Shown: positions 33,514 through 43,560 of the stretch, in pieces
How positions within the stretch are numbered: the stretch's first letter is position 1
How the letters are laid out: the number at the start of each line of letters is the position of its first letter
NCBI RefSeq assembly: GCF_014192215.1
Contig: NZ_JACHXP010000005.1
Location: forward strand, 1 to 64,000
Reading direction: 5' to 3'
Source: Halomonas cerina
Lineage (GTDB): Bacteria > Pseudomonadota > Gammaproteobacteria > Pseudomonadales > Halomonadaceae
Length of the DNA: 64,000 nt
Translations under genes and position numbers: made by a program
Notes under the pieces: generated by a model
What the model was told of the DNA's origin: nothing
The model's database searches: none
Seen by the model: only the letters and a program-made list of their open reading frames with translations

Positions 33514-34674
33514 CTAGCCTAGCAACGGCGGCGCCGCCCGCGCTAGTTCGACTTTCCGACGCACGCAGCCTCCCGTCAACGCAAAACCCAGCAAACGCCC
33601 GTCTTCGGCCTCGGCGAAGGCGGCCAGATCCGCGCCCTCCCCCTCGATGCGCCAGCGACAGGGAGGCTCGGTGGGCGGCAGCGAGACCACCGGCAGCAAC
33701 GGCGTCTTGACCAGTACCGGCCAGGGGCCATAGCGCACGGGCGTGGGCGTACCGGCCAGTGTCCGGGCCAGAGCCTTGACGCCGGCCAGCAGCGGCTGGA
33801 CATACATCGCATTGAGACCATCGACACAGGCCACATCCCCCAGGGCGTAGATGCCCGTCGCCGAGGTAGCGAGTCGACGATCGGTGCGGATGCCCGCCAC
33901 CCCGACCGCGAGCCCGGACGCCTCGGCCAGCTCGCTGCGCGGCCTAAGGCCCGTGGCCACCAACACCAGATCGGCCTCGAGGATGGCGCCATCATCCAGC
34001 CCCAGGCCGATATTGCCGCCGACGGTCACCAACTCGTTCACCCAACGTCCGGTGTGCAGCACCATGCCCGCCGCCTGGAAGGCCTCGCCCAACGCCCGCC
34101 CCAGCGGTTCCGGCAGCAGCCGCGGCAGGGGCGCCGACTCGGGGGCGACCAGTTCGACCCGATGGCCACCGGCGGCCAGGTCGTTGGCGAACTCACAGCC
34201 GACCAGACCGATGCCGACGATCGCTACGCGCCCCGGCCGCCCCAAGGCGGCCAGGGCATCATGGAAGGCTCGATAATCGTCGAGGTCATTGATGGTGAAG
34301 ACCCTGTCGGCCAGTGCCTCGGGGATGGTGAAGGGGGCCACCGGTGCGGCGCCGGTGGCCAGCACCAGCTCGCTCCAGGGCAGCCGCTCCGCGCCGATGG
34401 TCAGCAGGCGAGCCGCCGGGTCGAGGGCTTCGACCCGAGTCCGGGTGCGCATCACCACGTTCAACGTCTCGGCCACGTCGAGGGCCGAACGGCTGGCCAA
34501 GCGCTCGGGCGGGAGCCCCTTGGCGAACCCGGTCGAGAGCAGCGGCTTGGCATAGTCATCACCGCTGTCGGCGGTGATCAGGGTGATGGGGCGATCCGGC
34601 GCGTAGTCGCGTAGCTGTCGCGCCAGGCCGAGACCGGCCATGCCGGTGCCGATGATGGTCAGGGGAGCGGTCAT
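33514..34674 (-). CDS. rubB: Rubredoxin-NAD(+) reductase
   Basis: An FAD-dependent reductase of 386 residues that passes electrons from NADH to rubredoxin. There are two Rossmann motifs: FAD-binding IIGTGMAGLGLARQL at the N terminus and NAD-binding VAIVGIGLVGCEFANDL in the middle. GIYALGDVACVDG is the FAD-contacting segment. Start ATG 34674 is chosen because AAGGA stands 6 bases before it; in-frame starts further upstream lack a ribosome-binding site. The symbol follows the Pseudomonas gene in the same position. No rubredoxin gene is next to it here. Confidence 0.85.
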   Translation of the reverse strand: MTAPLTIIGTGMAGLGLARQLRDYAPDRPITLITADSGDDYAKPLLSTGFAKGLPPERLASRSALDVAETLNVVMRTRTRVEALDPAARLLTIGAERLPWSELVLATGAAPVAPFTIPEALADRVFTINDLDDYRAFHDALAALGRPGRVAIVGIGLVGCEFANDLAAGGHRVELVAPESAPLPRLLPEPLGRALGEAFQAAGMVLHTGRWVNELVTVGGNIGLGLDDGAILEADLVLVATGLRPRSELAEASGLAVGVAGIRTDRRLATSATGIYALGDVACVDGLNAMYVQPLLAGVKALARTLAGTPTPVRYGPWPVLVKTPLLPVVSLPPTEPPCRWRIEGEGADLAAFAEAEDGRLLGFALTGGCVRRKVELARAAPPLLG

Positions 34675-34771
34675 GGTCATCCTTCGGAAACGGGCCATGG
34701 CGGCCCGCGACGTGAAATGCGTGAAATCCCCCATGATACACTACCGTTCCCGGAATCGACGTGGAGCCTCC

Positions 34772-35320
34772 GTGAGCCAGGGACCGGTCACCCTTCCCCG
34801 ATGGCGCCCGCTGGCGGCGGCGCGTCCCGCCATGCCCCCAGTCTGGTGGCACTGGGTCGCCTCGCGCGACTCGCTCACCCGGCGCCTGGTCGCGGCGGGC
34901 GCGCCCCGCGCGTTCCGGGTACGGCTGCTCGACCAGCGGATCGACCGTCCGCACCGCGACGAGGCCCTGGCACTGGGCATTCCCATTGCCCAGTGGGCCT
35001 GGCTGCGCGAGGTGGCGCTATGCCTCGACGAGCGTCCCTGGGTGTTGGCCCGCTCGGTGGCCCCGCTGTCGCGGTTGCGGGGTCAGCGGCTCGAGCGGCT
35101 CGGCGACCGCTCGCTGGGCAGTTGGCTGTTCCGCCAGCCAGACCTGATACGCGGCCCCCTCGAGGCGACGGCCGACCCACCGCCCTTCGGCCACACCCTG
35201 CCGGTGGCCGCGGGTCCCTGGGGACGCCGCTCGGTGCTGCGCCACGGGCACTTCGCCGTGCTGGTGCAGGAGTTCTTTCTGGCGTCCATGGCGGATGACC
35301 TCGGGCTGCCGTCGCGGTAG
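34772..35320 (+). CDS. ubiC: Chorismate pyruvate-lyase
   Basis: Makes 4-hydroxybenzoate from chorismate, the first step of ubiquinone ring synthesis. Family features are [42 protein letters not shown] and [14 protein letters not shown] 34772, with GGAG 6 bases upstream, gives 182 residues, near the usual length (~165-190). An ATG at 34733 in frame would add residues without family similarity. It precedes ubiA, as in many gammaproteobacteria. Confidence 0.88.
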   Translation: MSQGPVTLPRWRPLAAARPAMPPVWWHWVASRDSLTRRLVAAGAPRAFRVRLLDQRIDRPHRDEALALGIPIAQWAWLREVALCLDERPWVLARSVAPLSRLRGQRLERLGDRSLGSWLFRQPDLIRGPLEATADPPPFGHTLPVAAGPWGRRSVLRHGHFAVLVQEFFLASMADDLGLPSR

Positions 35321-35381
35321 GCTCTGCCCAGGCCCCGGCGCTCGACGCCGGGGCAAGCACCGACCCACTCGAGAGACCGTG

Positions 35382-36278
35382 ATGGACCGTACCCTGATGC
35401 GCCCCAAGGGGCTTGCTCGCCTGCCGGATTTCCTGCACCTGACGCGCCTCGACCGTCCCATCGGCACCTGGTTGCTGATGTGGCCGACCCTGTGGGCACT
35501 GTGGATTGCCGCCGACGGCATTCCCGCCCGCGACGTGCTGTTGATCTTCATCGCCGGGGTCTACCTGATGCGGGCCGCGGGCTGCGTAGTTAACGACTAT
35601 GCCGACCGCCACTTCGATGGCCACGTCAAGCGCACCAAAAACCGCCCGCTGGCCACCGGCCGCATCAGCGAAGGCGAGGCCAAGACGCTGTTCGTGATCC
35701 TGGTGATAGCGGCCTTCGTGCTGGTATGGTTCACCAACCTCTTCACCGTGATGCTCTCGCTGGTGGGCGTGGTGCTGGCCTTCATCTATCCCTTCATGAA
35801 GCGCTATACCCACCTGCCCCAGGCGTTTTTGGGCGCGGCCTTCTCCTGGGCGATTCCCATGGCCTTCGGCGCCGTGTTGGGCACGGTGCCCCCCGTAGCC
35901 TGGCTGCTGTTCGCCGCCAACGTGGTCTGGACCGTGGCCTACGATACCGAGTACGCCATGGTCGACCGCGACGATGACCTGAAGATCGGCATCAAGTCCA
36001 CCGCCGTGCTGTTCGGCCGCGCCGACCGACTGATGATCGGGGCGCTGCAGCTGCTCACCCTGGCCTTGCTCGCCTGGGCCGGGTCGTGGCTGGCGCTGGG
36101 TGGCTTCTTCTGGCTGGGGCTTTCCGCCATGGCGGTCACCTTCGTGCATCAGCAGGTGCTGATCCGGAAACGGGATCGCGATCGCTGCTTCCAGGCCTTC
36201 CTCAACAACCACTGGTCGGGGCTGGTGCTCTTCGCCGGCATCGCGCTCTCCCTGTGGCCGGCACTGAACGGTGGCTGA
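35382..36278 (+). CDS. ubiA: 4-hydroxybenzoate octaprenyltransferase
   Basis: A 298-residue inner-membrane prenyltransferase that attaches the polyprenyl tail to 4-hydroxybenzoate. The two aspartate-rich motifs binding Mg-diphosphate are present: NDYADRHFD and [12 protein letters not shown]. Around them are about eight transmembrane segments and the [13 protein letters not shown] start. ATG 35382 is chosen over a frame opening at 35295 because the extra residues are not family-like. Follows ubiC directly. Confidence 0.94.
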   Translation: MDRTLMRPKGLARLPDFLHLTRLDRPIGTWLLMWPTLWALWIAADGIPARDVLLIFIAGVYLMRAAGCVVNDYADRHFDGHVKRTKNRPLATGRISEGEAKTLFVILVIAAFVLVWFTNLFTVMLSLVGVVLAFIYPFMKRYTHLPQAFLGAAFSWAIPMAFGAVLGTVPPVAWLLFAANVVWTVAYDTEYAMVDRDDDLKIGIKSTAVLFGRADRLMIGALQLLTLALLAWAGSWLALGGFFWLGLSAMAVTFVHQQVLIRKRDRDRCFQAFLNNHWSGLVLFAGIALSLWPALNGG

Positions 36279-36297
36279 GCGCAGCGACAGGACGGCA

Positions 36298-36348
36298 CTG
36301 TCACGCTATTGTCATCGGGACGTGCTGTCATCGTCACCGCACTGTCAC
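36298..36348 (+). promoter_or_regulatory. Pho box cluster upstream of phoB
   Basis: CTGTCAC at 36298, then GCTA, then TTGTCAT at 36309 forms the canonical pair of 7-base PhoB half-sites spaced by 11 bases. Further half-sites CTGTCAT (36325) and CTGTCAC (36342) follow. PhoB is known to activate its own gene under phosphate limitation. Confidence 0.85.
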
Positions 36349-36372
36349 TGACCTTGACCACGAGGCACCGGG

Positions 36373-37062
36373 ATGACCGCCAAGACCGTTCTGATCGTCG
36401 ATGACGAGGCGCCGATCCGCGAGATGATTGCGGTGGCACTGGAGATGGCCGACTATCGCGTCCTCGAGGCAGACAATGCTCAGGCCGCACACGCCATGAT
36501 CGTCGACCACCAACCCGACCTGGTGTTACTGGACTGGATGATGCCCGGCACCAGCGGCATCGAGCTGGCCCGCCGCCTCAAGCGCGAGGAGCTTACCGCC
36601 GAGCTGCCGATCATCATGCTCACCGCCAAGGGCGAGGAGGACAACAAGATCCAGGGGCTCGAGGCCGGAGCCGATGACTATATCACCAAGCCCTTCTCCC
36701 CCCGAGAGTTGGTCGCCCGGCTGAAGGCGGTGCTGCGCCGGGCCACGCCGCGCGGCGTCGAGGAACCGGTGGAGGTCGAGGGGCTACTGCTCGACCCGGC
36801 CAGCCATCGGGTCAGCGTCGACGGCCAGTCGCTGGAGATGGGCCCCACCGAATACCGTCTGCTGCAGTTCTTCATGACCCACCAGGAGCGGGCCTACACC
36901 CGGGGCCAGCTGCTCGATCAGGTGTGGGGCGGCAATGTCTACGTGGAGGAGCGTACCGTGGACGTGCACATCCGGCGCCTGCGCAAGGCGCTGGGCGAGC
37001 CCCACCAGCAGCTGATCCAGACGGTGCGCGGGACCGGCTACCGCTTCTCCACCAAGGGCTGA
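36373..37062 (+). CDS. phoB: Phosphate response regulator PhoB
   Basis: A 229-residue OmpR-type regulator. The receiver domain has the acidic pair in LIVDDEAP and the phosphorylated D53 in LLDWMMPG, with K-containing [13 protein letters not shown]. The winged-helix output domain ends with [13 protein letters not shown] and RGTGYRFS. It binds Pho boxes such as those upstream of itself and of pstC. PhoR overlaps closely (1 base gap). Confidence 0.96.
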   Translation: MTAKTVLIVDDEAPIREMIAVALEMADYRVLEADNAQAAHAMIVDHQPDLVLLDWMMPGTSGIELARRLKREELTAELPIIMLTAKGEEDNKIQGLEAGADDYITKPFSPRELVARLKAVLRRATPRGVEEPVEVEGLLLDPASHRVSVDGQSLEMGPTEYRLLQFFMTHQERAYTRGQLLDQVWGGNVYVEERTVDVHIRRLRKALGEPHQQLIQTVRGTGYRFSTKG

Positions 37063-37063
37063 C

Positions 37064-38383
37064 GTGAAGCGCCTCTGGCGACGCGAATTGTGGCGCCTGG
37101 CCGCCCTCGTGGCCGCCGGCGCGCTGGTCGGCTGGCCCTTCGCCGCCGTCGGCAGCGGCATCGCGGTGGGGCTCGCCCTCTATCTGTTTCACCACTTGCG
37201 CCAACTGCACGCACTTCATGACTGGTTGACCCACCGGCCCAACCAGGAACCCCCGACCACCATCGGCCTGTGGGGCGAACTGTTCGACCGTCTCTACCGC
37301 TACCAGAAGAGCCAGCATCTCACCCAACGACGCCTGCGGACCACCCTGCAGCGCATCCAGGAATCCTCCGAGGCGATGCGTGACAGCGTGGTGATGCTCG
37401 ACAGCCACGGTGACCTGGAGTGGTGGAACAGTGCCGCCGAGACGATGCTCGGCCTCAAGCCCCGGCTCGACCGTGGCCAGCACATCACCAACCTGCTGCG
37501 CGACCCGCGCTTCGTGAACTACTTCCACGCCAAGGATTACCGTGAGCCCCTCACCCTGGCGTCGCCCATCGACGAGTCGCGGATCCTACAGTTCCAGATC
37601 ACCCTCTACGGGGATGACGAGCGCCTGGTGATGGCTCGGGACATCACGCGACTGCACCGCCTTGAGCAGATGCGCCGCGACTTCGTGGCCAACGTTTCCC
37701 ACGAGCTGAGAACCCCCCTAACGGTGCTGACCGGCTACCTGGAGACCTATGGCGACATGGCCGATCAACTGCCGTCGCGCCTCGCCCGGGGCCTGTCGCA
37801 GATGCAGGCCCAGACCGAGCGTATGCAGAACCTGGTCAACGACCTGCTGCTGCTCTCGCGGCTGGAGACCGACCAGGGCGGCGGCGATCACGCGCCCCTG
37901 ACGCTGCCTCCCCTGCTGGAGCGTGTGCGCCGCGATGCCGAGGCGCTGTCTGGCGGACACCAGCGCATCGAGGTCGAGGTGACGGAGCCCCGCCGCCTGG
38001 CCGGCAGCGAGCAGGAGATCCACAGCGCGCTCTCCAACCTGGCCTTCAATGCCGTGCGCTATGCCGGCGAGGGCCGCCATATCGTGCTGCGCTGGCGCCC
38101 CGCCGGCGCCGGCGCCTGCCTGGAGGTCCAGGATGACGGCGAGGGCATCGACCCGCTGCATATCCCGCGACTCACCGAGCGCTTCTATCGTGTCGACAAG
38201 GGCCGCAGCACCGCCACCGGCGGCACCGGCCTGGGGCTGGCCATCGTCAAGCACGTGCTGCTGCGCCACGATGCCCGCCTCGAGATCATCTCCCGTCCCG
38301 GCCAGGGCGCCACCTTCCGCTGTGTCTTCCCCGCCGAGCGACTGCAGACTGCGACGGCAAGCGATACCGCTCAGCGCGCCTGA
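37064..38383 (+). CDS. phoR: Phosphate sensor kinase PhoR
   Basis: A 439-residue membrane sensor kinase. Two N-terminal transmembrane segments (about 8-45) are followed by a PAS domain (about 95-200), the phosphoacceptor box FVANVSHELRTPLTVLTGY, and ATP-binding motifs NAVRYA, DDGEGI and GGTGLGLAIVKH. The start is GTG 37064, one base after the phoB stop. Signals phosphate limitation to PhoB; PhoU and the Pst transporter, encoded nearby on the other strand, switch it off when phosphate is plentiful. Confidence 0.95.
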   Translation: MKRLWRRELWRLAALVAAGALVGWPFAAVGSGIAVGLALYLFHHLRQLHALHDWLTHRPNQEPPTTIGLWGELFDRLYRYQKSQHLTQRRLRTTLQRIQESSEAMRDSVVMLDSHGDLEWWNSAAETMLGLKPRLDRGQHITNLLRDPRFVNYFHAKDYREPLTLASPIDESRILQFQITLYGDDERLVMARDITRLHRLEQMRRDFVANVSHELRTPLTVLTGYLETYGDMADQLPSRLARGLSQMQAQTERMQNLVNDLLLLSRLETDQGGGDHAPLTLPPLLERVRRDAEALSGGHQRIEVEVTEPRRLAGSEQEIHSALSNLAFNAVRYAGEGRHIVLRWRPAGAGACLEVQDDGEGIDPLHIPRLTERFYRVDKGRSTATGGTGLGLAIVKHVLLRHDARLEIISRPGQGATFRCVFPAERLQTATASDTAQRA

Positions 38384-39114
38384 GAAGACCCCGCGACCGG
38401 CGCCAGGGGCCGGTAGTGACGGTCCCACATCAGCACCGAGGCGGCCACGGCGCCGGGCAGCAGGAAGAGGTTGGCCAGCGGCAACCAGGTGATCAGGGTG
38501 ACCCAGCCGCCGTAGGTCAGGGTCGGCCACCAGCGGGCCGAGAGTCGACGGCGCATGTCGCGAAAGCTCACTTGGTTGTTGTCCATGGGGTAGTCGAGGT
38601 AGGTGATGGCCATGATCCAGGCCGAGAAGGCCAGCCACAGTAGCGGACTGATCAGATTGAGTACCGGGATCCAGCCGATCACGAACAGCACCGCCATGCG
38701 CGGCAGGATGTAGGCCAGCTTGACCATCTCGCGTCCCAGGGCGTCCAGGGCGGTTTTCGCCAGACCGCGATCGTCCCGTGGCGCTCGGCCGGTGGCCACC
38801 GTCTCCACCTTCTCGGCCAGGAAACCGTAGAAGGGGGCGGCGATCAGGTGGGTCACCAGCGAGAAAGTGAAGAAGACGATCAGCACCAGGCTGACCACGA
38901 ACAGCGGCCAGATCAGCCAGGAGAGCCAGTCCAGCCAACCCGGGACCATGGCCATCCAGCTGTCCAGCCAGCCGCCAAAATGGGTGAGCACATAGGCCAG
39001 CATGGCGGCATAGACCAGCAGGTTGACCAGGATCGGCAGGAAGACATAGCGCCGCAGGCCGCGCGTATAGACCAGGCGGGTCCCGCGGGTGAGCGCCGTG
39101 AAGGCATCGAGCAT
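38371..39114 (-). CDS. cysZ: CysZ-like sulfate transporter / EI24 membrane protein
   Basis: A 247-residue inner-membrane protein of the CysZ family, known to import sulfate for cysteine synthesis. It has hydrophobic segments around FLPILVNLLVYAAMLAYVL, LFVVSLVLIVFFTFSLVTHL and LFVIGWIPVLNLISPLLW. The FxxPxN-like and PFYGFLAEKVE motifs are present. ATG 39114 (MLDAFTAL) is taken as the start; GTG 39135 is possible. Its 3' end overlaps phoR by 13 bases on the opposite strand. Placement next to phoU is as in Pseudomonas-like genomes. Confidence 0.8.
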   Translation of the reverse strand: MLDAFTALTRGTRLVYTRGLRRYVFLPILVNLLVYAAMLAYVLTHFGGWLDSWMAMVPGWLDWLSWLIWPLFVVSLVLIVFFTFSLVTHLIAAPFYGFLAEKVETVATGRAPRDDRGLAKTALDALGREMVKLAYILPRMAVLFVIGWIPVLNLISPLLWLAFSAWIMAITYLDYPMDNNQVSFRDMRRRLSARWWPTLTYGGWVTLITWLPLANLFLLPGAVAASVLMWDRHYRPLAPVAGSSQAR

Positions 39115-39195
39115 ACTTGAGGGTCCTTGGCACACGAAAGCAGGTCATCGCCCGGGGCGACGGCCTGCACATTGACGGTCAAACGCCGAGCGCGG

Positions 39196-39924
39196 TCAAC
39201 CCTTGGGGCCAAGCTCCTCCTCGTCGAGGTCATCCGGATCAGTATGGCGGATATCGAGCCCCTTGACCAGGTAGACCACGTACTCGGCCAGGTTGTTGGC
39301 GTGGTCACCGATGCGCTCCAGGGCGCGCAGGATCCACATCAGGCTGAGCACCGGCGAGATGGCGCGCGCATCCTCCATCATGAAGGTCATCAACGAGCGC
39401 ATGGCGCTGCGATACTCGTTGTCGACCTCCTCGTCCTCATGGACCAGCTGCAAGGCCAGCTGGGTATCGAGACGGGCGAAGGAGGTCAGCGCATCGCGGA
39501 CCATGCGACGCACGTGCTCGCTGATCAACCGCACCTCGACGAAGCCGCGGGTGCCGTTGTTGGCATCGATCAGCTCACAAGCGTTGCGGGCGATCTTGCT
39601 CGCCTCGTCGCCGATGCGCTCCAGGTCGGAGGCGGCGCGGATCACCGCCAACACCAGGCGCAGATCGGAGGCGGTGGGTTGTCGACGGGCCAGCACCTGG
39701 GTGCACTCCTCGTCGATCTTGATCTGCATGTCGTTGACCGCCCGGTCGTTGTCGACCACCCGCCGGCCGAGGTCCGAGTCGCTCTCGAGCAGGGCGGCGA
39801 CCGCATCCTGGACCTGTTTCTCGACCAGGCCGCCCATCGCCATCAGGTGGGTCTTGAGTTCATCGAGCTCCTGGTTGAACTGCCGAGAGATATGCTGGCT
39901 GTGGATGTCGCTGGTAATGTCCAT
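39196..39924 (-). CDS. phoU: Phosphate signalling regulator PhoU
   Basis: A 242-residue helical protein made of two three-helix repeats, which mediates repression of PhoR by the Pst transporter. Metal-binding ExxxD motifs are visible in each half (ERIGDEASKIARN and ERIGDHANNLAEYVVYL). Last gene of the pstC-pstA-pstB-phoU order on the minus strand. AAGGAG precedes the ATG. Confidence 0.96.
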   Translation of the reverse strand: MDITSDIHSQHISRQFNQELDELKTHLMAMGGLVEKQVQDAVAALLESDSDLGRRVVDNDRAVNDMQIKIDEECTQVLARRQPTASDLRLVLAVIRAASDLERIGDEASKIARNACELIDANNGTRGFVEVRLISEHVRRMVRDALTSFARLDTQLALQLVHEDEEVDNEYRSAMRSLMTFMMEDARAISPVLSLMWILRALERIGDHANNLAEYVVYLVKGLDIRHTDPDDLDEEELGPKG

Positions 39925-39965
39925 GGGGTTCTCCTTGGAGGCAGGGCCCGATCATACGCCGTGGG

Positions 39966-40787
39966 TCAGGCCATGCGCCCGGTGATGTAGTTCTCGGTAC
40001 GCCTCAGGCGTGGATTGGTGAACAGGGTATCGGTGGGGCCGTATTCCACCAGCTCGCCGCCCTGCAGGAAGGCGGTATAGTCCGAGACCCGTGCCGCCTG
40101 CTGCATGTTGTGGGTGACCAGCACCAGGGTCAGCGTCGACTTCAGGTTGCGGATCAGCTCCTCGATCTTCAGCGTCGAGATGGGGTCCAGCGCCGAGGCC
40201 GGCTCGTCCAGCAGCAGCACCTCGGGCCCCACCGCCAGGGTCCGGGCGATCACTAGGCGCTGCTGCTGGCCGCCGGACAGCGACCAGGCCGAGGCCTGCA
40301 GGCGATCCTTGACCTCGTGCCACAGCGCCGCCGAGCGCAGCGCCCACTCGACGGTGTCGTCACGCTTGCGCTTCGAGACCCTGCCCTGCAGGCGCAGCCC
40401 GAAGGCCACGTTGTCGTAGATCGACATAGGAAAAGGGTTCGGTGCCTGAAAGACCATCCCCACCCGCCGGCGCAGCTCCGCTACCGACACTTCGGGGGCG
40501 TGGATGTCCTGGCCATCGAGCAGGATCCGGCCCTCGCGCACCACCTCCTCGTTGAGATCGTGCAGACGGTTCAGCGCCCGCAACAGCGTCGACTTGCCAC
40601 ATCCCGAAGGGCCGATGAAGGCCGTGACCCGATGGCGTGGCACCCGCAATGACAGGGCCTCGAGCGCCGGCGTGTCGCCATAGGCGAGGCTCAGCCCCTG
40701 AATCTCCAGGCAGCTGGCCTCGGGGGCAAAGTCGATGCAGGCCCCGGCCAAGCGAGGCGCGAAGCGAGGGTCCCGGGTGGCGGACAT
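39966..40787 (-). CDS. pstB: Phosphate ABC transporter ATP-binding protein
   Basis: The ATPase of the high-affinity phosphate importer (273 residues from ATG 40787). Walker A is GPSGCGKST, the signature is [16 protein letters not shown] and Walker B is [13 protein letters not shown]. The N-terminal ~30 residues are longer than in Escherichia coli PstB. AGGAG lies 6 bases before ATG 40787; the in-frame upstream ATG at 40841 lies inside the pstA coding region and is less likely. Followed by phoU. Confidence 0.95.
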   Translation of the reverse strand: MSATRDPRFAPRLAGACIDFAPEASCLEIQGLSLAYGDTPALEALSLRVPRHRVTAFIGPSGCGKSTLLRALNRLHDLNEEVVREGRILLDGQDIHAPEVSVAELRRRVGMVFQAPNPFPMSIYDNVAFGLRLQGRVSKRKRDDTVEWALRSAALWHEVKDRLQASAWSLSGGQQQRLVIARTLAVGPEVLLLDEPASALDPISTLKIEELIRNLKSTLTLVLVTHNMQQAARVSDYTAFLQGGELVEYGPTDTLFTNPRLRRTENYITGRMA

Positions 40788-40818
40788 CACGGCTCCTGTT
40801 GACACGACGCTGCCGGCC

Positions 40819-42366
40819 TCAGCGAGGCGACGGCATGCCATGCCGTACTCTCAGATAGTGACGAAGAAATATTGCAGTCAAATTAAGCACCAGAATCACT
40901 AGCACCAGCAGCAGGGCGGTGGCGTAGGCCAGTGGTAGCGCCGCCTGGAGATCACCACTGTGCAGGGCCACATCATAGACATGATACCCGAGGTGCATGA
41001 ACTTGCGGTCCAGGTGCAGGAAGGGAAAGTGGCCATCCACCGGCACTTGGGGCGCCAGCTTGGCCACCCCCACCAGCATCAGCGGGGCGACCTCACCGGC
41101 GGCCCGGGCCACGGCGAGGATCAGGCCGGTGAGCATGGCCGGTGTGGCCATCGGCAGCACCACCCGGCTAAGCATCTCGAGCCGCGTAGCGCCGAGCGCC
41201 AGCGCCCCCTCGCGCTGCTGGTCGGGAATCCGCGCCAGCCCTTCCTCGGTGGCCACGATCACCACCGGCAGGGTCAGCAGCGCCAGGGTCAGCGAGGCCC
41301 ACAGCAAGCCGCCGGTCCCGAAGGTCGGGGACGGCAGGCGCTCCTCGAAGAACCAGGTATCCAGGGTGCCGCCGATGCCGTAGACGAAGACCCCTAACCC
41401 GAAGACCCCGTAGACGATGGAGGGCACCCCGGCCAGGTTGCGCACGGCGATACGGACCAGCCGGGTGACACGTCCCTGATGGGCCACCTCGTTGAGATAG
41501 ACCGCCGCCAGCACGCCGAACGGCATGACCATCACCGACATCAGGATCACCATCAGCACGGTGCCGAAGATCGCCGGCCAGACGCCCCCCCGGGTATTGG
41601 CGGCCCGCGGCCCTTCGGTGAGAAAGCGCCACACCGCATCACTCCAGTCGGCGAGCTTGTCGATCGCCGACATGGCGTTGGGACGCCGCGCCGACTGCAG
41701 CGCTTCCAACGGCACCACGAGACGCTCGCCTCCAGCAGCCCGCAGAATCAGGCGGCCCCCCTCCATCGCTGCCTGCAGTTCCTGGAGTCGGGCATAGGCA
41801 CGGGTCAGCTCAGGGGTGTCACCGTCTCCAGGCTCCCGCTCACTGACATGTGGCAGAATGACCGTCTCACGCAGCCGGTCACGGGTCTCGCGCAGTCCCT
41901 GCAAGACGTGCAGACGTTCCTGCAGGGCGGTCCAGGCGCGTGCTCCCTCGATCCATCGGCCGTCTTCCCGGGTCATACCGACCAGCCAGCCGACCATCTC
42001 GTCGCCACGGCGACGCTCGACACGGACCAGCTCCCGCGGATATTCCACTTCGGTGATGGCCGCCACGGGGACCCAGGCCCAGACACCGTCCTCGAGCTCG
42101 GCATTGCCGGTGCGATATAGTCGTTCCCGCCCGTCCCCGGGCAGTGCGACCTCACGCACCGGCACGCCGGCCAGTTGCTGGCCGTCGGCAAGGGTCACCA
42201 GGGCGACATCGGCCGGCCAGAAATGCCCCAGGCCGCGCACCGTCAGCAGCAGCAGCAAGGCCGCCAGGGCCAGCAAGGAAAGCGCCACGCTACCCGCCGA
42301 CAGCCAGGCCCAGGGACCCTCGCCGCGGGGTGTCCGACCGCGCCAGGCGTGCCAGACACCGATCAT
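40819..42366 (-). CDS. pstA: Phosphate ABC transporter permease PstA (long form)
   Basis: A 515-residue permease. The first transmembrane helix (about 25-45) is followed by ~190 hydrophilic residues in the periplasm, with coiled sequence such as [14 protein letters not shown]. Then come the usual five helices and the EAA loop ([28 protein letters not shown]). Escherichia coli PstA (296) lacks the insertion, whereas Pseudomonas PstA is similarly long. Start overlaps the pstC stop by 4 bases. Confidence 0.93.
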   Translation of the reverse strand: MIGVWHAWRGRTPRGEGPWAWLSAGSVALSLLALAALLLLLTVRGLGHFWPADVALVTLADGQQLAGVPVREVALPGDGRERLYRTGNAELEDGVWAWVPVAAITEVEYPRELVRVERRRGDEMVGWLVGMTREDGRWIEGARAWTALQERLHVLQGLRETRDRLRETVILPHVSEREPGDGDTPELTRAYARLQELQAAMEGGRLILRAAGGERLVVPLEALQSARRPNAMSAIDKLADWSDAVWRFLTEGPRAANTRGGVWPAIFGTVLMVILMSVMVMPFGVLAAVYLNEVAHQGRVTRLVRIAVRNLAGVPSIVYGVFGLGVFVYGIGGTLDTWFFEERLPSPTFGTGGLLWASLTLALLTLPVVIVATEEGLARIPDQQREGALALGATRLEMLSRVVLPMATPAMLTGLILAVARAAGEVAPLMLVGVAKLAPQVPVDGHFPFLHLDRKFMHLGYHVYDVALHSGDLQAALPLAYATALLLVLVILVLNLTAIFLRHYLRVRHGMPSPR

Positions 42367-43484
42367 GCATTCCCTCCCAGCTGTCGGTAACGGCGTCGAA
42401 GCCCGGTCCGCACCAGCTCGGCCAGGGTATTGACCAGGAAGGTGAAGAGGAACAGCAGCAGGGCCGCCAGCATCAGCCAGCGGTAGTGGGCCCCGCCGGG
42501 ATCCGCCTCAGGCAGCTCGATGGCAATACCGGCCGCCAGGGACTGTAGACCGTCCAGGGGATTGAGGGTCATCAGGGCGGCATTGCCGCTGGCCATCAGC
42601 ACGATCATGGTCTCGCCCACCGCACGGCCGGCGCCGATCATTACCGCCGCCAGGACCCCGGGCGAGGCCGCCGGCAGCATCACCCGCCACAGGGTCTGCC
42701 AGCGGGTGGCGCCCAGCGCCTGGGCCCCCTCGGCCAGGCTGGACGGAACCCCGGAGAGTGCCTCCTCGGCTAGCGCGTAGACACTGGGTATCACCGCGAA
42801 CCCCATGGCGACACCGACCACCAGGGCATTGCGCATGGCCACGTCCAGCCCCAGCCCCTGCTCCAGCCAGTCCCTCAGGTCCCCGCCGAACCACCAAACC
42901 TCGAGCCAGGGCGATAGCCACAGTGCCGTGGCCATAACCAGCAGCAGCCAGGGAACCAGCCACAGGCCTGCATAGCCCATCGGCAGCCACCGCTGCCAGC
43001 GGTACGGGAGGCAGGCGCGCAGGCCGGCCGCTAGCAGCAGCCCGGGCGGGAGCAGCACTATGAGGGCGAAGACCTCTCCCAGGTGACGTTCCACCCAGGG
43101 CGCCATCACCAAGCCGGCCACGAAGCCGATGACCACGCCGGGCAGGGCTTCCATCAGCTCCAAGGTCGGCTTGAGCCGGCTGCGCAGGCGCCGCGACATG
43201 AACATCGCCGAGTGGATCGCCGCCCCCAGCGACAGGGGCACGGCAATCACCAGCGACCAGGCCGCCGCCTCCAGGGTCCCCCAGGCCAGGGCACTCAGCC
43301 CCAGGGTCTCCGTGCCGGAGGGCAGCCAGAGCAGCGGCAGCGCCTCTAGGGCCAGGAAGACACCGATGGCCAGTACCGCGACCACCACCCCGATGCCCCC
43401 GGCCGTGATCAGGGCCGTGGCCAGGCGATCGCGTGCCTGACGCAGGCGGCGCCGCGACGAGGTGTCGGGAGAGGCATCGGACAT
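42363..43484 (-). CDS. pstC: Phosphate ABC transporter permease PstC
   Basis: A 373-residue permease partner of PstA with six or more transmembrane helices and the EAA loop EEALSGVPSSLAEGAQALGA. VGETMIVLMASGN and LEALPLLWLPSGTETLG fit the PstC family. It is close in size to the Escherichia coli protein, while the Pseudomonas PstC is much longer. First gene after a three-unit Pho box, so pstCAB-phoU can be transcribed separately from pstS. Confidence 0.93.
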   Translation of the reverse strand: MSDASPDTSSRRRLRQARDRLATALITAGGIGVVVAVLAIGVFLALEALPLLWLPSGTETLGLSALAWGTLEAAAWSLVIAVPLSLGAAIHSAMFMSRRLRSRLKPTLELMEALPGVVIGFVAGLVMAPWVERHLGEVFALIVLLPPGLLLAAGLRACLPYRWQRWLPMGYAGLWLVPWLLLVMATALWLSPWLEVWWFGGDLRDWLEQGLGLDVAMRNALVVGVAMGFAVIPSVYALAEEALSGVPSSLAEGAQALGATRWQTLWRVMLPAASPGVLAAVMIGAGRAVGETMIVLMASGNAALMTLNPLDGLQSLAAGIAIELPEADPGGAHYRWLMLAALLLFLFTFLVNTLAELVRTGLRRRYRQLGGNA

Positions 43485-43520
43485 GGGCAGAGCCTTCGGG
43501 AAACGGGAATGCTAGCGCCA

Positions 43521-43553
43521 CACTACGACAGTGTCATGACAATCGCATGACGG
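43521..43553 (-). promoter_or_regulatory. Pho box between pstS and pstC
   Basis: On the minus strand three 11-base units run in tandem: CCGTCATGCGA, TTGTCATGACA and CTGTCGTAGTG. Each carries a PhoB half-site of the CTGTCAT type. It ends 37 bases upstream of the pstC start and should direct phosphate-starvation expression of pstCAB-phoU. Confidence 0.85.
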
Positions 43554-43560
43554 CCAAGGA

